Of a stretch of 64,000 nucleotides of DNA, positions 9,688 to 21,236 are shown piece by piece. The notes under the pieces are model-generated. The model was not told the DNA's origin. It ran no database searches and saw only the letters and a program-made list of their open reading frames with translations. Numbering within the stretch: the stretch's first letter is position 1; every line of letters starts with the position of its first letter. The stretch is from Tachypleus tridentatus (lineage: Eukaryota > Arthropoda > Merostomata > Xiphosura > Limulidae), in NCBI RefSeq assembly GCF_004210375.1, contig NC_134830.1, forward strand, positions 8,060,001 to 8,124,000, read 5' to 3'. A program made the translations under genes and the position numbers.

Positions 9688-11435
9688 GGAGTTCATGTTA
9701 TATTACGTGAACCGTTAATTCAAGTAACTGGTTAACATTTATACTTTAATAAATACTGAGATGGTTGCTAAGTTTACGTAGACTGATAAAGTCGCTAGTA
9801 ATGCCCTATAGTTTGAGAATCTAAACAGACTTGTATTTCTTGCTAATTAAATTGGTCGTTTTCAATTAGGCCTACTCTGGTCATTTTTAAATACGCCTAC
9901 AAGATACATTCCTTTATCGTGAGAATATTGAACTTATCACATAGCTTGAAGTGTATCTGAAGGTGATCATAATAATATTGGATAATTATTACTAAATCAG
10001 AGTAACGTTTTTAGTATTGGCCAACAATTATGACAAGGTAAGACGTTTGTAGGCCTGTCTTGTACAAAAACTAAAATTATCTTGATTTAACATGTGTATG
10101 TGTGTGTAAATACATATATATTAGTTTGTTATAACTCAAAAACAAGCCGAAACAAAAACGATGCATCAATTGAAAAGATTCCAGGTTACAAGCTACAATG
10201 TGGGATTATAAAATGTACCCTATGTTTGGAGATGACTCCAAAATAGGAACCACATTGCGGTGGGGATACGCCATCTACCTCTATTTTATTAACCTCTATT
10301 AGCCAGTCTTAGATAGGAAATAAAGAGTAGCATTAGATATAGAATTAGAAATAAAATTTAGGAGAGCGAGATGTGGGTGCTCAAGCCCACAACGCCCCAC
10401 ATCTGTAACACCCTTTACTGCCTGCAGGCAGTTGTCGGAAGGTGACCCTCCTACCCAGTAAAGAATTAATTGAAATAAAAAATAAGGTACTACTATTTGG
10501 GGGTAAGTAAGATGATAAATCACCTCTTGTTGTTAGCTTTTCAGCCCACAATATGGTAGAAAGGCACAACCAAATACACTATTTCTGAATCTATAAATGA
10601 AAGACTTTTACTTTTTCAAACACACGACGATAATAAGTTACGTTTCGGTTCGGTATACTGGACTTTTAGGTCATTGAGGAGCTGGACAGGGTCAAATACA
10701 TTTTTGACTACTTCTTTCTAATTAGGAGTCTTTCTCCTCTCTTAAAAGTTGCGGGGTCTTATCTACCATTGGCTTAGAAAGTGTAGCACATATGTCGTGA
10801 GATATTAACAAGCTGATACAAACAAATATCGTGATTGTTTATCTTACAAGTTTTTAAAAACTTGTAAAACGTGGAATTAATTTAAATGTAAAATTGCTCA
10901 TGAATAGATTACTTGTTCTAATAAGTTTATCATCAAGTGCTGTTGTTCCACGATGCTTTTATCTTCTTTCCCTTTTATCTTCTCTCTCTGCACCTTCTCT
11001 GTGATTAAACACATCACTATCTATACTTTGAGTGGTCCACGAACGTTCTTATCTTTTGTTTACACTTAAAACTCATTCTTTTATTAATGTTGATAAAACT
11101 GACAACAAAATTCACATGCGGAAGAACACACTAGGGAGGTGTGATACACAATGCCCTTAACAACATCAGATTTCACAGTGCTAAAAATAGTCGCCAAGAC
11201 GTATCATTTCACAATAACATCAATTTTTACAAAATATTTGGCATTTCATGCGATCAGCATAGCTTGAGATGTCATTCAAATAGTCCTCAAATAACCTATA
11301 AAGTTACAAAACACACACGTATGGGATAAATGTACCCTCATTTCTTTCGTCTTTAGTTATCAGAATAAAGTTCTGTGAAACAAAGTATTTAGGTCTAGTA
11401 CAATGATTCAATTGAAAATCAGTCTCTTAACTCCA
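9688..11435. other. Intergenic or intronic, unassigned
   Basis: AT-rich sequence without recognisable coding exons. A GC-richer patch at 10240-10460 on the minus strand has a compact structured look (CTGCCTGCAGGCAG palindrome near 10419), but I could not assign it to an RNA or repeat family. Confidence 0.35.
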
Positions 11436-11636
11436 CAACAGAGTATGGCATGTATCACACAACCCGCAACAACTAGTGATCATACGCAACATTTCTTAAT
11501 GCTACAACAGTCTCTTGTACGGGATATACAACCCACACGTAGTAGTGGTCCAAAACAATGTTTCTTCAGGTTACAACAGTGTGTGGTGTGTATTCTACAA
11601 CCCATTCCTATTAGTTGTCACAAACAATGTTTGTGT
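11436..11636 (+). repeat. Diverged 69-bp tandem repeat, three units
   Basis: Three units of about 69 bp each contain an ACAACAG start, an ACAACCC centre and a CAA-CA-TTT end. Sequence divergence is high but the period is even. The length is a multiple of three, so one frame stays open, but nothing else suggests coding. The third unit is cut off by the SINE-1 copy that follows. Confidence 0.65.
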
Positions 11637-11878
11637 GACTCGTAATCTGAGGGTCGCGGGTTCGCATCCCCGTCACACCAAACATGCTCGCCCTCCCAGC
11701 CGTGGGGACGTTATAACGTGACGATCAATCCCACTATTCGTTGGTAAAACAGTAGCCCAAGAGTTGGTGGTGGGTGGTGATGACTAGCTGCCATCCCTCT
11801 AGTCTTACACTGCTAAATTAGGGACGGCTAGCGCAGATAGCCCTAGAGTAGCTTTGTGCGAAATTCAAAAACAAACAA
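11637..11878 (+). mobile_element. SINE-1, 5'-truncated
   Basis: Starts inside the tRNA-like head (GACTCGTAATCTGAGGGTCG) and runs to the tail TTTGTGCGAAATTCAAAAAC. The first roughly 30 bases of the head are missing, as expected from incomplete target-primed reverse transcription. Confidence 0.9.
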
Positions 11879-12214
11879 CAGTATGTAGTACCTGTGCTGC
11901 CTCTGCTGGTGGAATTTTGAAATATTCCTCGTATATCATAAAACATTTATTGTATTTTTCATGTTAAGAATAAAACAATGCTGATAATCAATTTAGTGCT
12001 GTTAGAGAAATTCAATGAGTTTTTAATTTTTCAATTTATGTTAAGAGTTTCAAAAAGTATATCCTATTCCTATTTCATATTGAAAATTGAGATTCGTTAC
12101 AACTACTTACGTGTAAACGTGTCTCTCATTTGTGTGATATCTTGGGTTCGAATCATTCCTAGTCTTTCTTTTGAGAGGAGTATAAAATACAAAACTTATA
12201 AAAACGAAAATCTG

Positions 12215-12340
12215 AAACTTTTTTCGTTTTAGAGCAGAGCCATTTTGAGTTATATCTGCTATTTTTAAATGGGGAATCGAATCCCGAATTTTAGCGTTAT
12301 AAATTCGTGGACTTGCTGACTTCCCATCGGAGGACATCAC
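12215..12340 (-). mobile_element. SINE-2, diverged copy
   Basis: Decayed reverse copy of the second SINE family (see 14237), recognised by GAATCGAATCCCGAATTTTA followed by GCGTTATAAATTCGTGGACT. No target duplication is visible. Confidence 0.6.
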
Positions 12341-12611
12341 AAAATGTTTAATTTCATATAACATCTTAATGTATTTTATTTATTTAAACAGTTTATTTTT
12401 AAACAAAGAACAAAGTGTACATTAATCCTCCTAGCGGTAGCAGAATGAAATAACTTAAATAAGAATATTTAATTTGGTTTGAGATCTGTTCCACCAAAGT
12501 AAGTATTAAAAACTACAATATTTTCCGGTATTTGAGCCGTAAGTCTGAGAGCTTAAAACTCTAAAAATTTCTTTCTGAAGAGTGGAAAATAAAGTTTCCT
12601 CACTGCATGTG

Positions 12612-12886
12612 GTTTGTTTTATTTTGAGTTTCGCGCAAAACTACTCGGCGGCTATCAGCATTAGTCGTCCCTAATTTAGTAGTGTAAGATTAAAGGGAAA
12701 GCAGCTAGTCATCACCACCCACAGCCAACTCTTAGCCTACCCTTTTACTAACGAATAGTGGGATTGACCGTAACATTGTAACGCCCCACGGCTAAAAGGG
12801 GCGATCATTTTTGGTGTGACAAGGATTCGAACCCGCGACCCTCAGATTACAAGTCGAGTGCCTTAATCATCTGGCTGTGCCGGGCC
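12612..12886 (-). mobile_element. SINE-1, full length
   Basis: Reverse copy from TATTTTGAGTTTCGCGCAA to TGTGCCGGGCC. It carries several private changes (GTCGTCCCTAATTTAGTAG; GGGGCGATCATTTTTGG). Confidence 0.9.
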
Positions 12887-14226
12887 TTCCAATTGGAATT
12901 AGTGGTAAACTGATTTTATCATTATTTTACTATCTTGTAAAGAGTTAATTATAACATCTTAGCTATCAAGTTGTGTTATAAAAAAGTAAAACCCAAGGCA
13001 CAAATTTGATATATCCACCTTCATGAAACCTAATATTTCTCCTCATTTAAAGCAATTAAAGATATGACGTCAGTTTAAGAACATTACATAAAGTAAGATA
13101 ATAAAACCTACTGGAAATATGTTTATAAAGTTTTAATAATTAACACCAACAAACAAAAATAAATAAAAATAAAAATTCATAAACAAAAAACTTAGTGATG
13201 TAAAGATGAAGGAACTGAGATACATAGAATGTTTGTGAAATAGTGGAATCACATGTGAGTTATAAAGAACTATATGGATATGATAGTATTTATAATATCC
13301 ACGATCACAAGTTGATCATGAGAGATTTTGTAATGTTACAAGTAATGAATCAAACAAGAATACAAACAAACAAACATACCTTCTTATAAATTAATAAGTT
13401 AACTGTATAATATCAACAAATAAAAATAAAATAGAAGTTTATGAAATTATTTACGAAATTATCTTTTATAATCATATTATATACTTACTATTTTATAAAC
13501 AAAGCTGTTTTATTATTTTTATTAAGATATAGTTATTAAATTTATTTTTTGTTTGACCAATAATCAAACATTCCTATTTAATGCCTTTCATATTTCAAAT
13601 GAGTTTGTTTTTTGATATACCTATAGTTTTATTACTTATTTCAGTAGGCATTTTTGTCCAATAAAAATTAAACATTTTTACCAGTATGTAAACACATTAT
13701 ACAGATATTCTCTTCATAAATATTACTACTATTTTGAAAGAAGAGTATTGTTTTACCCTAGATTTTATAAGTTAGAAAAATAATAGAAAGTTGTTAGTGT
13801 GTAGATGTGTTAATTATAAAAACTTGTGACGTTTTTCTTGAACATAAAACTTCACAGAATCTTTGCTGTATCTGTGCTCTGTACAGTACATTTTATAAAG
13901 AAAATAGAAACTTTCACAGAAAAGTACACACGTAAGTTCAGAAGAGAAGAAATGAAAAAATGTGTTTTATGTGTTTAGCTGACAACAGTATTTTAAAATA
14001 TAACTGTTAAAATGTACATTTTCACTTTATCATCAATACAAGAACATTTACAAATCACCACCTAAAGTTTTTAACATGTAATTATAAATTCAAACCCAGA
14101 AAGCAAGAAAAACTTTTAATAAAAAAGTGAAAAACTAAATAAATTCCTTTGAAGAGGGATGCAGATGATTATAATAAAAGTCTTACATCTTCTGTTGTTG
14201 CTCAAAGTTTATTAACATGATCATAC
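12887..14226. other. AT-rich non-coding stretch
   Basis: Very AT-rich with many short A and T runs. I see no exon, repeat array or mobile element in it. Confidence 0.5.
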
Positions 14227-14236
14227 AAGCACTAGT

Positions 14237-14357
14237 GCCCTCCGCAGGTACAGCGGTAAGTCTCCGGATTTACAACGCTAAAATCAGGGGTTCGATTCCC
14301 CTCGGTGGGCTCGGCAGATAGCCTAATATGGCTTTGCTATAAGAAAACAAAAAATAG
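14237..14357 (+). mobile_element. SINE-2 (short tRNA-derived) with 10-bp target duplication
   Basis: Best-preserved copy of a second SINE family of about 120 bases. A tRNA-like head has box B GGGGTTCGATTCCCC, followed by TCGGTGGGCTCGGCAGATAG and GGCTTTGCTATAAGAAAA. It is flanked by AAGCACTAGT at 14227-14236 and 14358-14367. The head has tRNA-Val(UAC)-like anticodon-loop bases, but its anticodon stem does not pair, so it is not a tRNA gene. Confidence 0.9.
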
Positions 14358-15292
14358 AAGCACTAGTATTTCGCAGGGAACATTCACACGTTGTTTATTC
14401 AGAATGTGAAAAAATAAAAAAGACACTTTTCTATAGACCTTCATAAAGCAGTATAATTAGGCTTAAAAGCTTACAGGTTAAAAACTGGCCATTTTTCTGA
14501 GTCAAATCTAATACTTAATACCCCGGTACACGTTCACAGTATCGCCTTACTATGCGTGCGAAGTTTAAGGTCCCGATGTTATTTTCTCTTGGTGATATTA
14601 CGGTCCTCACGCAAGTAGGCTCTTTTATTATTATTCAAAAAATAAATTAAAAAAATGATACTCAGAAGCACTTTCTCATAATGCCTGTAATTAAAGTGTT
14701 TCATAAAATAACAAAAACAAATATATATAAATGTATACTCATATATGTATTCAGTAATTTTCTATTATTGATGTCTCCATAATTTTTCTATTACATTTGA
14801 TACCGAAATATGACTTGAGGTAGGTTTTATGCATAATATTGCTTTACGGATAAAGAATCTATAATTGCTGATCTAATGAAGTTTAGTTTTGAGAAGAACA
14901 AGTTCAGTTGATTGTTACGTCATTTCAACAGTGAACTTTCTTTATGCATATAAACAGAATTAACGCCATATAAACGCAATTAAAATGGATTTTTTAGTAG
15001 CTGGAAGTCTCCCAAAGGCATACGTGGACTACTTTGTCTTAGAGGTTTTGTCCAAAAAAACCTTGAAATAGGGAATATTTTCATACACTTCTGCTTCATT
15101 ACAGAGAATCGGCTGTCTCGAATACTGTAATTTTTTTGTTTGATGACTGGAAATTGTCGAACAATGTACAAGGTTATTTTATTTAAGGATTTTCTGTCCG
15201 AGAATAAAAACACACTGAGCACATTTCAACTTTTTTAAAGCCTCGAGGTCAAAGATACAAGTAATTAATCAATTAAATGACTCCATTATCGT

Positions 15293-15419
15293 GTGTGTGT
15301 ATGTATGTTTTTCTTATGGCAAAGCCACATCGGGCTATCTGTTGAGTCCACCGAGAGGAATTGAACCCCTGATTTTAGCGTTGTAAATCCGTAGGCTTAC
15401 CACTGTACTAGCGGGGGAC
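15293..15419 (-). mobile_element. SINE-2 with 10-bp target duplication
   Basis: Reverse copy flanked by CCATTATCGT at 15283-15292 and 15420-15429. The right-hand duplication directly abuts the next SINE-1, so two insertions share a junction. Confidence 0.88.
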
Positions 15420-15429
15420 CCATTATCGT

Positions 15430-15691
15430 CAGCGCCAGGTGGTTAAGGCACTCGACACCTAATCCGAGGATCACGGGTTCGAATCCCGTTACACCAAACA
15501 TGCCAGCCATTTCTGTCGTGGGGGCGTTGTAATGTTCGGTTAATCCCACTATTCGTTGGTAAAAGAGTAGCCCAAGAGTTGGCAGGGGGGTGGTAATGAC
15601 AAGATGCCTCCCCTCTAGTCTTACACTGCTAAATTAGGTCTGGCTAGCGCAGATAGCCCTCGCGTAGCTTTGCAGGAAATTCAAACCAAAC
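15430..15691 (+). mobile_element. SINE-1, slightly 5'-truncated
   Basis: Begins GCCAGGTGGTTAAGGCACTC (head missing about 10 bases), with box B GGGTTCGAATCCCG and tail GCTTTGCAGGAAATTCAAAC. Directly adjacent to the SINE-2 at 15293-15419. Confidence 0.88.
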
Positions 15692-15796
15692 CAGTTATTT
15701 CCTTGGCAAACAGTGAAAAACAATTTTGCAATTTTACTGCATTCCAAACACAATTATTATTTTTTAAGATGATAATTTATTATCCCGCTTTGTGGA

Positions 15797-16053
15797 TGTT
15801 TGGTTTGTTTTTAATTTCACGCAAAGCTACACGGGGGCTAACTGCGCTAGCCGTCCCTAATTTTACAGTGTAAGAGTAAAGGAAAGGCAGCTAGTCATCA
15901 CCACCCACCGCCAACTCTCGGGCTGTTCTTTTACCAACAAATAGTGGTATTGACTATTACATTATAACGCCCACACAGCTGAAAGGGTGTGCATGTTTGG
16001 TACGACTCTCGGATTACGAGTGGAGTGCCTTAACCACCTGGCCATGCCGGGCC
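15797..16053 (-). mobile_element. SINE-1, internal deletion in head
   Basis: Reverse copy from TTGGTTTGTTTTTAATTTCA to CCATGCCGGGCC. The box-B segment between the body and the anticodon region has been lost: GGTACGACTC runs straight into TCGGATTACGAG. Confidence 0.88.
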
Positions 16054-16255
16054 GAAATTATCATCTGACGAGGTCATTAGTGATTTAATAACGATATAAA
16101 GATTATCTAATATTGTTTTTTATACAGTTTCTGATCCCCTATCAGTACCCACAGATGGTGTATATAACAAATAATGTTATTTGTGTTTCTGTCTTGCTGT
16201 CCGTCGTCAATCATGAGCACATCTTATGTCAGTATCATCGAGTTACTTTACAACT

Positions 16256-16372
16256 GCCACCCGTTACTACAGCGGTAGGTACGGATTTACAACGCTAAAA
16301 TCAGAGGTTCTATCTATCGCGGTGGGCTCAGCAGATAGCCCGATGTGGCTTTGCTATGAGAAAAACATACAC
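16256..16372 (+). mobile_element. SINE-2 with perfect 11-bp target duplication
   Basis: Forward copy flanked by ACTTTACAACT at 16245-16255 and 16373-16383. The anticodon-loop bases GGATTTACAACGC are conserved, but the box B is damaged (GGTTCTATCTATCG), so the insert is not functional as a promoter. Confidence 0.92.
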
Positions 16373-16819
16373 ACTTTACAACTAGCAGCATCTCTTCGAC
16401 GCTCAGTGTGATTCAAAAGATGAAAGTGGAAAACTGAAGTTGATTATTAGCAAATAAACATTAATTTTATTGATAAATTATAAAGTGAAATAACTAATTA
16501 TTATTCTTGCCTCTTGCCTTTTATCTCTGTCTTCTTTCGCTCTTTAACTTTCCTTATCTTACTGATTTTGTATTTTTAGGTTTTTTATTATTTTCATGTG
16601 TTTTCATGATAATGTTCTGAACTTTATGACTGTTGTTATAATTTCTTTCTCGCGTTAAATTTACTCAATTAATATAAACTGTATATTAATTCATTTTTTT
16701 TTCTTTTTTCATTAACAGAAACACTGGATATTACAAAATTTTAATAATAAATTTATAATATTTTCCGCCCCCTTCGGGATCGCATCGAGTATTCCAACAA
16801 ATTGATACAAACTCCTAAC

Positions 16820-17089
16820 TTGTTTGTTTGTTTTTTGAATTTCGCGCAAAGCTACTCGAGGGCTATCTGCGCTATCCGTCCCTAATTTTGCAGTGTAAGA
16901 CTAGAGGGAAGGCAGCTAGTCATCACCACCCACCGCCAACTCTTGAGCTACTCTTTTACCAACGAATAGTGGGATTGACCGTCACATTATAACGCACTCA
17001 CGGCTGAAAGGACGAACATGTTTCGCGCGAAGGGGATGCGAACCCGCGACCCTCAGATTACGAGTCGCACGCCTTAACCCACCTGGCTG
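16820..17089 (-). mobile_element. SINE-1 with perfect 14-bp target duplication
   Basis: Reverse full-length copy flanked by TACAAACTCCTAAC at 16806-16819 and 17090-17103. The perfect duplication and near-consensus body indicate a comparatively recent insertion by target-primed reverse transcription. The 5' end lacks only the last head bases (CCGGGCC). Confidence 0.95.
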
Positions 17090-17637
17090 TACAAACTCCT
17101 AACAGCACCCACCTTCCCAAAATCATCCGCTGCAGTGTCTGGACGTACGATCTATAGTTGGTGGTTTGTGTATGCCTGTGTTTATTTAACAGTTTGTCAT
17201 TAGTACCGCTTGGCCCGGCAAGCGCGTGATGTGTTTCTGTGTTGAATGTTTATATGTGGCTACACAACGCTCTGTGAAAAATTATTACGAATTTGAATGT
17301 TGGCTTGAACAATGTTTCACTTTTGCCATATTACAGGTTCAGCTGCAATTTTAGAAGTCAACTTGAGGTATTGAATTCCTTCCAGCAGACAGAAATATAA
17401 AGAATAAGTTTGGATGGAAAGCTGAACAAACCCAACTACTGTATATTCAGATGAAATGTTGGTGTATTTAAGCCTTTTTCTATAACAAACTCCAAGTTTC
17501 ACTTTTTTTTTTTTACTTTTTCTCAGTAACAGTCAAGTAAAACAGGTAAAAACGATTAAAGTTAAAACTAATTACTGACGATTTGCAACTTTTTGATATT
17601 TGCACAATGGAATTTTTGTTGATGCATTATTTGTTAG

Positions 17638-17772
17638 ATTGTTAAGCACAGAGCTACACAGTGAGGTAGCCGCGCTCTTCTCACTGATGATGAAGACGTT
17701 TTTGGTGACGGGATTCGAACTCACGACCCCAGGTTGGGAATCGAGTTCCTTAACCATGGGGCCACTGTGGCA
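17638..17772 (-). mobile_element. SINE-3-like tRNA-derived element
   Basis: Minus-strand tRNA-like head (GGCCCCATGGTTAAGGAACT; box B GAGTTCGAATCCCGTC) followed by a body different from SINE-1 and SINE-2, ending GTAGCTCTGTGCTTAACAAT. Probably a third, related SINE family represented once in the window. Confidence 0.6.
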
Positions 17773-17784
17773 TTACTAAAGGAG

Positions 17785-17905
17785 CCTCCATGGACTCGGC
17801 TGTAAGCTCGATGGCCTATATTCTAAGAATATGGGTTTGTGGACTTATGGTGGACAAGTTTCAGATAGCCCATTGCTGAGCTTTGCATTTTAACACAAAG
17901 GGTCC
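17785..17905 (+). mobile_element. Decayed SINE-2-like element
   Basis: Forward remnant with a D-arm-like GACTCGGCTGTAAGCTCGAT, then CAGATAGCCCATTGCTGAGC and TTTGCATTTTAACACAAA, matching the SINE-2 tail layout. The box B is no longer recognisable. Confidence 0.45.
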
Positions 17906-19180
17906 AATAGTAATTATGGTTTAGGTCTCTCAGGTACGTTGTTACTGCTCTGTATAGATCCTACTGCAGTTAGAACCATAAGTCATTTCAGGTACGTTGT
18001 TAAGGTTCTATAAAAGTCCAATTAAAAATCCTGACCAGAGGGATAATAACCAGTCAGCAACACTCGTCGCTAACATAGGTACTCTTAACATAATAATAAG
18101 ATTAGCTGCGACTTTACAACAGCCGGTCACGCTTATTTGGTTGTAAATAGTAATATTCTTGTTAGTGGTCAATAATATACTTAACTTTTTATCCAGCAGT
18201 AGACATTAAAATGTATTTCATTGGTCACGTGGGTCACAGTTGCTTTATGACGGACAATAATGGACTTGTTAGTAGTAGCGAAGAATAATATATTTGTTGC
18301 TGGACACTTGGGTCACAATTAATCTCCAATGGTTAACGACATATTTTAGCGGTCACGCGGAGACATAGTTGTTGGTTTTTCTTTGATTGATATGATCGTC
18401 TGTACAGGTTGTTGACCCAAATGATCCGTAGTTATTGAGTGGTCAGACTATGTCTACTAACATTAGGACGTTCAGTGGGAAGACGTGATTTATGTAGCTA
18501 TTTTGTGGTAGCCACGATATGTTATTGGTAGAGTATGTGTGTGTGTGCAAATACCCCAATATTCAGTAGTGGAAAAGGTCCATTATTTTCAGTTTTTAAA
18601 ATAAACACGAACGTTTTCATGTAAGTCACGTACATTAATAGGGTAGAAAATAAAGCGCACATTGTATTGGAAAATAAAACCCTCTGTAGTGCTGGCTACG
18701 CACCTGGTTCGTAGTCACACTAAATCTCAGCTACTTGCTAGTAATCCGTTTTTTTGTAACATCTAAAGATGGTAGTAACAATTGTAACCATCCTGCTTAA
18801 GTAGGATAACGTTCTCCGGTGCAAGTGTATTACAATGATAAAAAACTAACATAAACATTAATAATTAATCATTATTGTAGTATGTTCCTACCTGCTCCTA
18901 CATTCTCCTACACATATCAATCTCACTTCCAATCTATAAATTTAGTTAGTAGATTTAAATTAAGCTACATTTGCATTGTCTGAATCATTCTAAACTACAT
19001 TTTTGATAATCTTTTTCAATATAATTCTTCGTAATTCGTGGTCACATTGTGTCAATGATATGGATAAATTATAAATAAAGTTTATTCAAATGAAGAAATA
19101 ATTTTCATTTTTATACTACGGACTTTATTATAGATTAAATTAATTAATAATCGATTTGTCAACACTTTGTTACTCCTCTG
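17906..19180. other. Intergenic region with weak GGTCACG motif recurrence
   Basis: Between 18120 and 18420 a theme GGTCACG(T/C)GG...CACAGTT recurs three or four times at about 110-base intervals with heavy divergence, perhaps an old tandem repeat. Otherwise no feature is seen. Confidence 0.3.
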
Positions 19181-19189
19181 TGCTCACCT

Positions 19190-19545
19190 AATTGGACAAC
19201 ATTCTATTATTTCGCTCAAACCACACCCATTGATTTGATAAAAAATATATTATTCCTTTCAAGTCATATCCACCTGATCTGGCAACAATATAGTATTCTT
19301 TCCAAACTACACCCACATAATCTAACAACAATTCTATATTCCTTTCAAACCACACCCACCTAATCTGGCAACAATCCTTTTATTCCTCTCAAACCACACC
19401 CACCTAATCTGACAACAATCCTTTATTCCTCTCAAACCACACCCACATTATCTGACAAAAATCCTTTATTCCTCTCAAACCTCACCCACCTTATCTGATA
19501 ACAATATATTATTAAACTCAAATTGCACCAATAAAATATGAAGAC
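19190..19545. repeat. Minisatellite, about 43-bp unit, about 8 copies
   Basis: Unit contains TTATTCCTCTCAAACCACAC followed by CCACCTAATCTGACAACAAT. The units vary more toward both ends. The array lies 3' of the alkaline phosphatase stop codon, outside the coding exons. Confidence 0.85.
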
Positions 19546-19787
19546 TCCATTATTCCCTTAAAACCACACGTATAAGAATTACAGAATCCATCAGAACTGT
19601 CCTATCACCTCTATCTGAGTTGTTACCATCCCACCAGATAAGCATTCATTCTACATTCATACATAACCGAACATTATTATTCTAATTAACATCCACACGA
19701 TTTCAACTGTATTTGTCTTTAAAACTAAGCATAATCCACTTCGAATTAACAAAAAGAACAACTTTGACTATTATTTTTCTCCACGCA

Positions 19788-19793
19788 TTTATT
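19788..19793 (-). terminator. Candidate poly(A) signal of the alkaline phosphatase gene
   Basis: AATAAA on the minus strand, 104 bases beyond the alkaline phosphatase stop codon at 19897-19899. It is the first canonical signal after the stop, so it is the most likely 3' processing site. Confidence 0.5.
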
Positions 19794-19896
19794 TGGTTCC
19801 TATGCGACAGAAAGTCTAACAACAGCGTACCGTATTAATACAATTAGTTGGTCAGTGGTGATTAGTTAGGCTTCTATATCAGTTACTTTCGCGTGT

Positions 19897-20297
19897 TTAT
19901 ATCAGGTCTTTATACTGACTTGGGTAACATTCATTGCATGCGAAGACATAACATTTCACATTCCACCACCCAAACAGAATTGTTATAATAACCATGCGCC
20001 ACAAGGAAATGGGGCTATTTTTCTTCACACTCCTGTTACTCCAATTTGAAGTATCCCTTTCTTCAACAGGTGGACAGTCATGACTCTGGGTTTGGTGGTT
20101 GTGTCGCCCTCTATCGCACGTGTCTTTGTTAGGACCGATGCACGCAGCGTAAGCCATAGCGTGAGGTATGTAAGTTTGCTCGAACACACCCCTGAAAAGG
20201 TGAGACATAGGTCCATGGGCGTATACCGTGACATCTTCCCCTCCGTGTGTGTCCCATCGTCGAGGGACCGCCGACTGTTGCACGTAATTTTTATGTT
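19897..20297 (-). CDS. Alp: Alkaline phosphatase exon 9 (terminal)
   Basis: Acceptor ATTTTCAG|AA, phase 1; 132 codons and a stop. It encodes [20 protein letters not shown], where THGGED carries the last zinc-binding histidine, and then [20 protein letters not shown] and MAYAACIGP, the conserved C-terminal core of the family. A cysteine-containing tail with possible N-glycosylation sites (NWS, NRS) and a short hydrophobic run ([11 protein letters not shown]) follows. Most animal members end in a longer hydrophobic GPI signal. Here about 20 polar residues with three cysteines follow the hydrophobic run, so GPI anchoring is doubtful. An unrecognised splice to another last exon is possible. Confidence 0.93.
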
Positions 20298-21113
20298 CTG
20301 AAAATAGAAGTCACTAAAAATCAACGATAACTAGAACGAACTGCTAAATTACATATTTTAATATTCATTATTATATTCCATATATTTTGTAACATTCAAT
20401 TTAATCTGATATAATGGCATGTAAATATAGCTTTAAATTAACGTATTTTACGATCATTTTATATCCGAATTCTATTAGTTAAATATTTGATTTCTTCAAA
20501 CAAAACTGAAACCAAAAATAGGGTTCATTTTGTAGTTTTATATGTCTTGTATTCTCTATATTCATAAACGGAATGCAAATATGTGTTTGTTTTTTTAATT
20601 TCGCGGAAAGCTACACGATGGCTATTTGCGCTTGCCGTCCCTAATTTAGCAGTATAAGACTAGATGGAAGGCAGCTAGTCATCATCACACACCGCCAACT
20701 CATGGGCTACTGTTTTACCAGCGAATAGTAGGATTGACAGTCATGCTATAACGCCTCCACGGCTGAAAGGGCAAGGATGTGTGGTGTGACAACGATTCGA
20801 ACCTGCGACCTTTAGATTATAAGTCGAGCGCCGTAACCATTTGGCTATGCCTGGGCCAGGAAAGCAAATAATTTAAGATTTTTTAAATTTTTGGACAAAA
20901 GATATATAATTATTAGAATAAAACATTAGGATATTTTAATTCATCAAATAATAAAACAAATATTATAATTTAATTCGCAACGGTTGCTTGAGGTGCATTA
21001 ATTTGTTGTCCTCCGGTAGAACATCGGTAAGCCTAATCTTATTATAAGAAATTTCATAATGAACTGATACTAAGGTAAGCCTAATTGTACTATAATGTCT
21101 TGTAAATTCTTAC
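20298..21113 (-). other. Alp: Alkaline phosphatase intron 8
   Basis: Intron with GT-AG ends. It holds one SINE-1 copy (20585-20857); the rest is AT-rich without visible features. Confidence 0.8.
20585..20857 (-). mobile_element. SINE-1 in intron 8, diverged
   Basis: Reverse copy from TTTGTTTTTTTAATTTCGCG to GCTATGCCTGGGCC. Many private substitutions (TTGCCGTCCCTAATTTAGCA; AGATGGAAGGCAG) point to an older insertion than that at 16820. Confidence 0.9.
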
Positions 21114-21236
21114 CAGTGTCGATGCCTGTAAGATTCTGTCTCCCTAACGGGAAATTTCTACTATACCCAGGTCCGTTTGAATACAGAAGAGTCGTGTATG
21201 GTAAACTGTCTACATCAGACACGTGGTCATCCGTTC
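21114..21236 (-). CDS. Alp: Alkaline phosphatase exon 8
   Basis: 123 nt. The acceptor is AAACTAG|GA (phase 1) and the donor is ACTG|GTAAGA (phase 1). It encodes GTDDHVSDVDSLPYTTLLY then SNGPGY and FPLGRQNLTGIDT. The SLPYTTLLYSNGPGY block corresponds to the 'PFTAILYGNGPGY' strand that precedes the crown and zinc-binding region in animal alkaline phosphatases. NLT is a possible N-glycosylation site. Confidence 0.92.

Noticed and set aside
14237-14310. tRNA gene in the SINE-2 head
   Set aside because: A good T-arm and box B are present, but the anticodon stem does not pair and the unit continues into the SINE body with target duplications.
15670-16411. Small plus-strand frames
   Set aside because: They overlap SINE-1 and SINE-2 copies, and such frames recur at other SINE sites.
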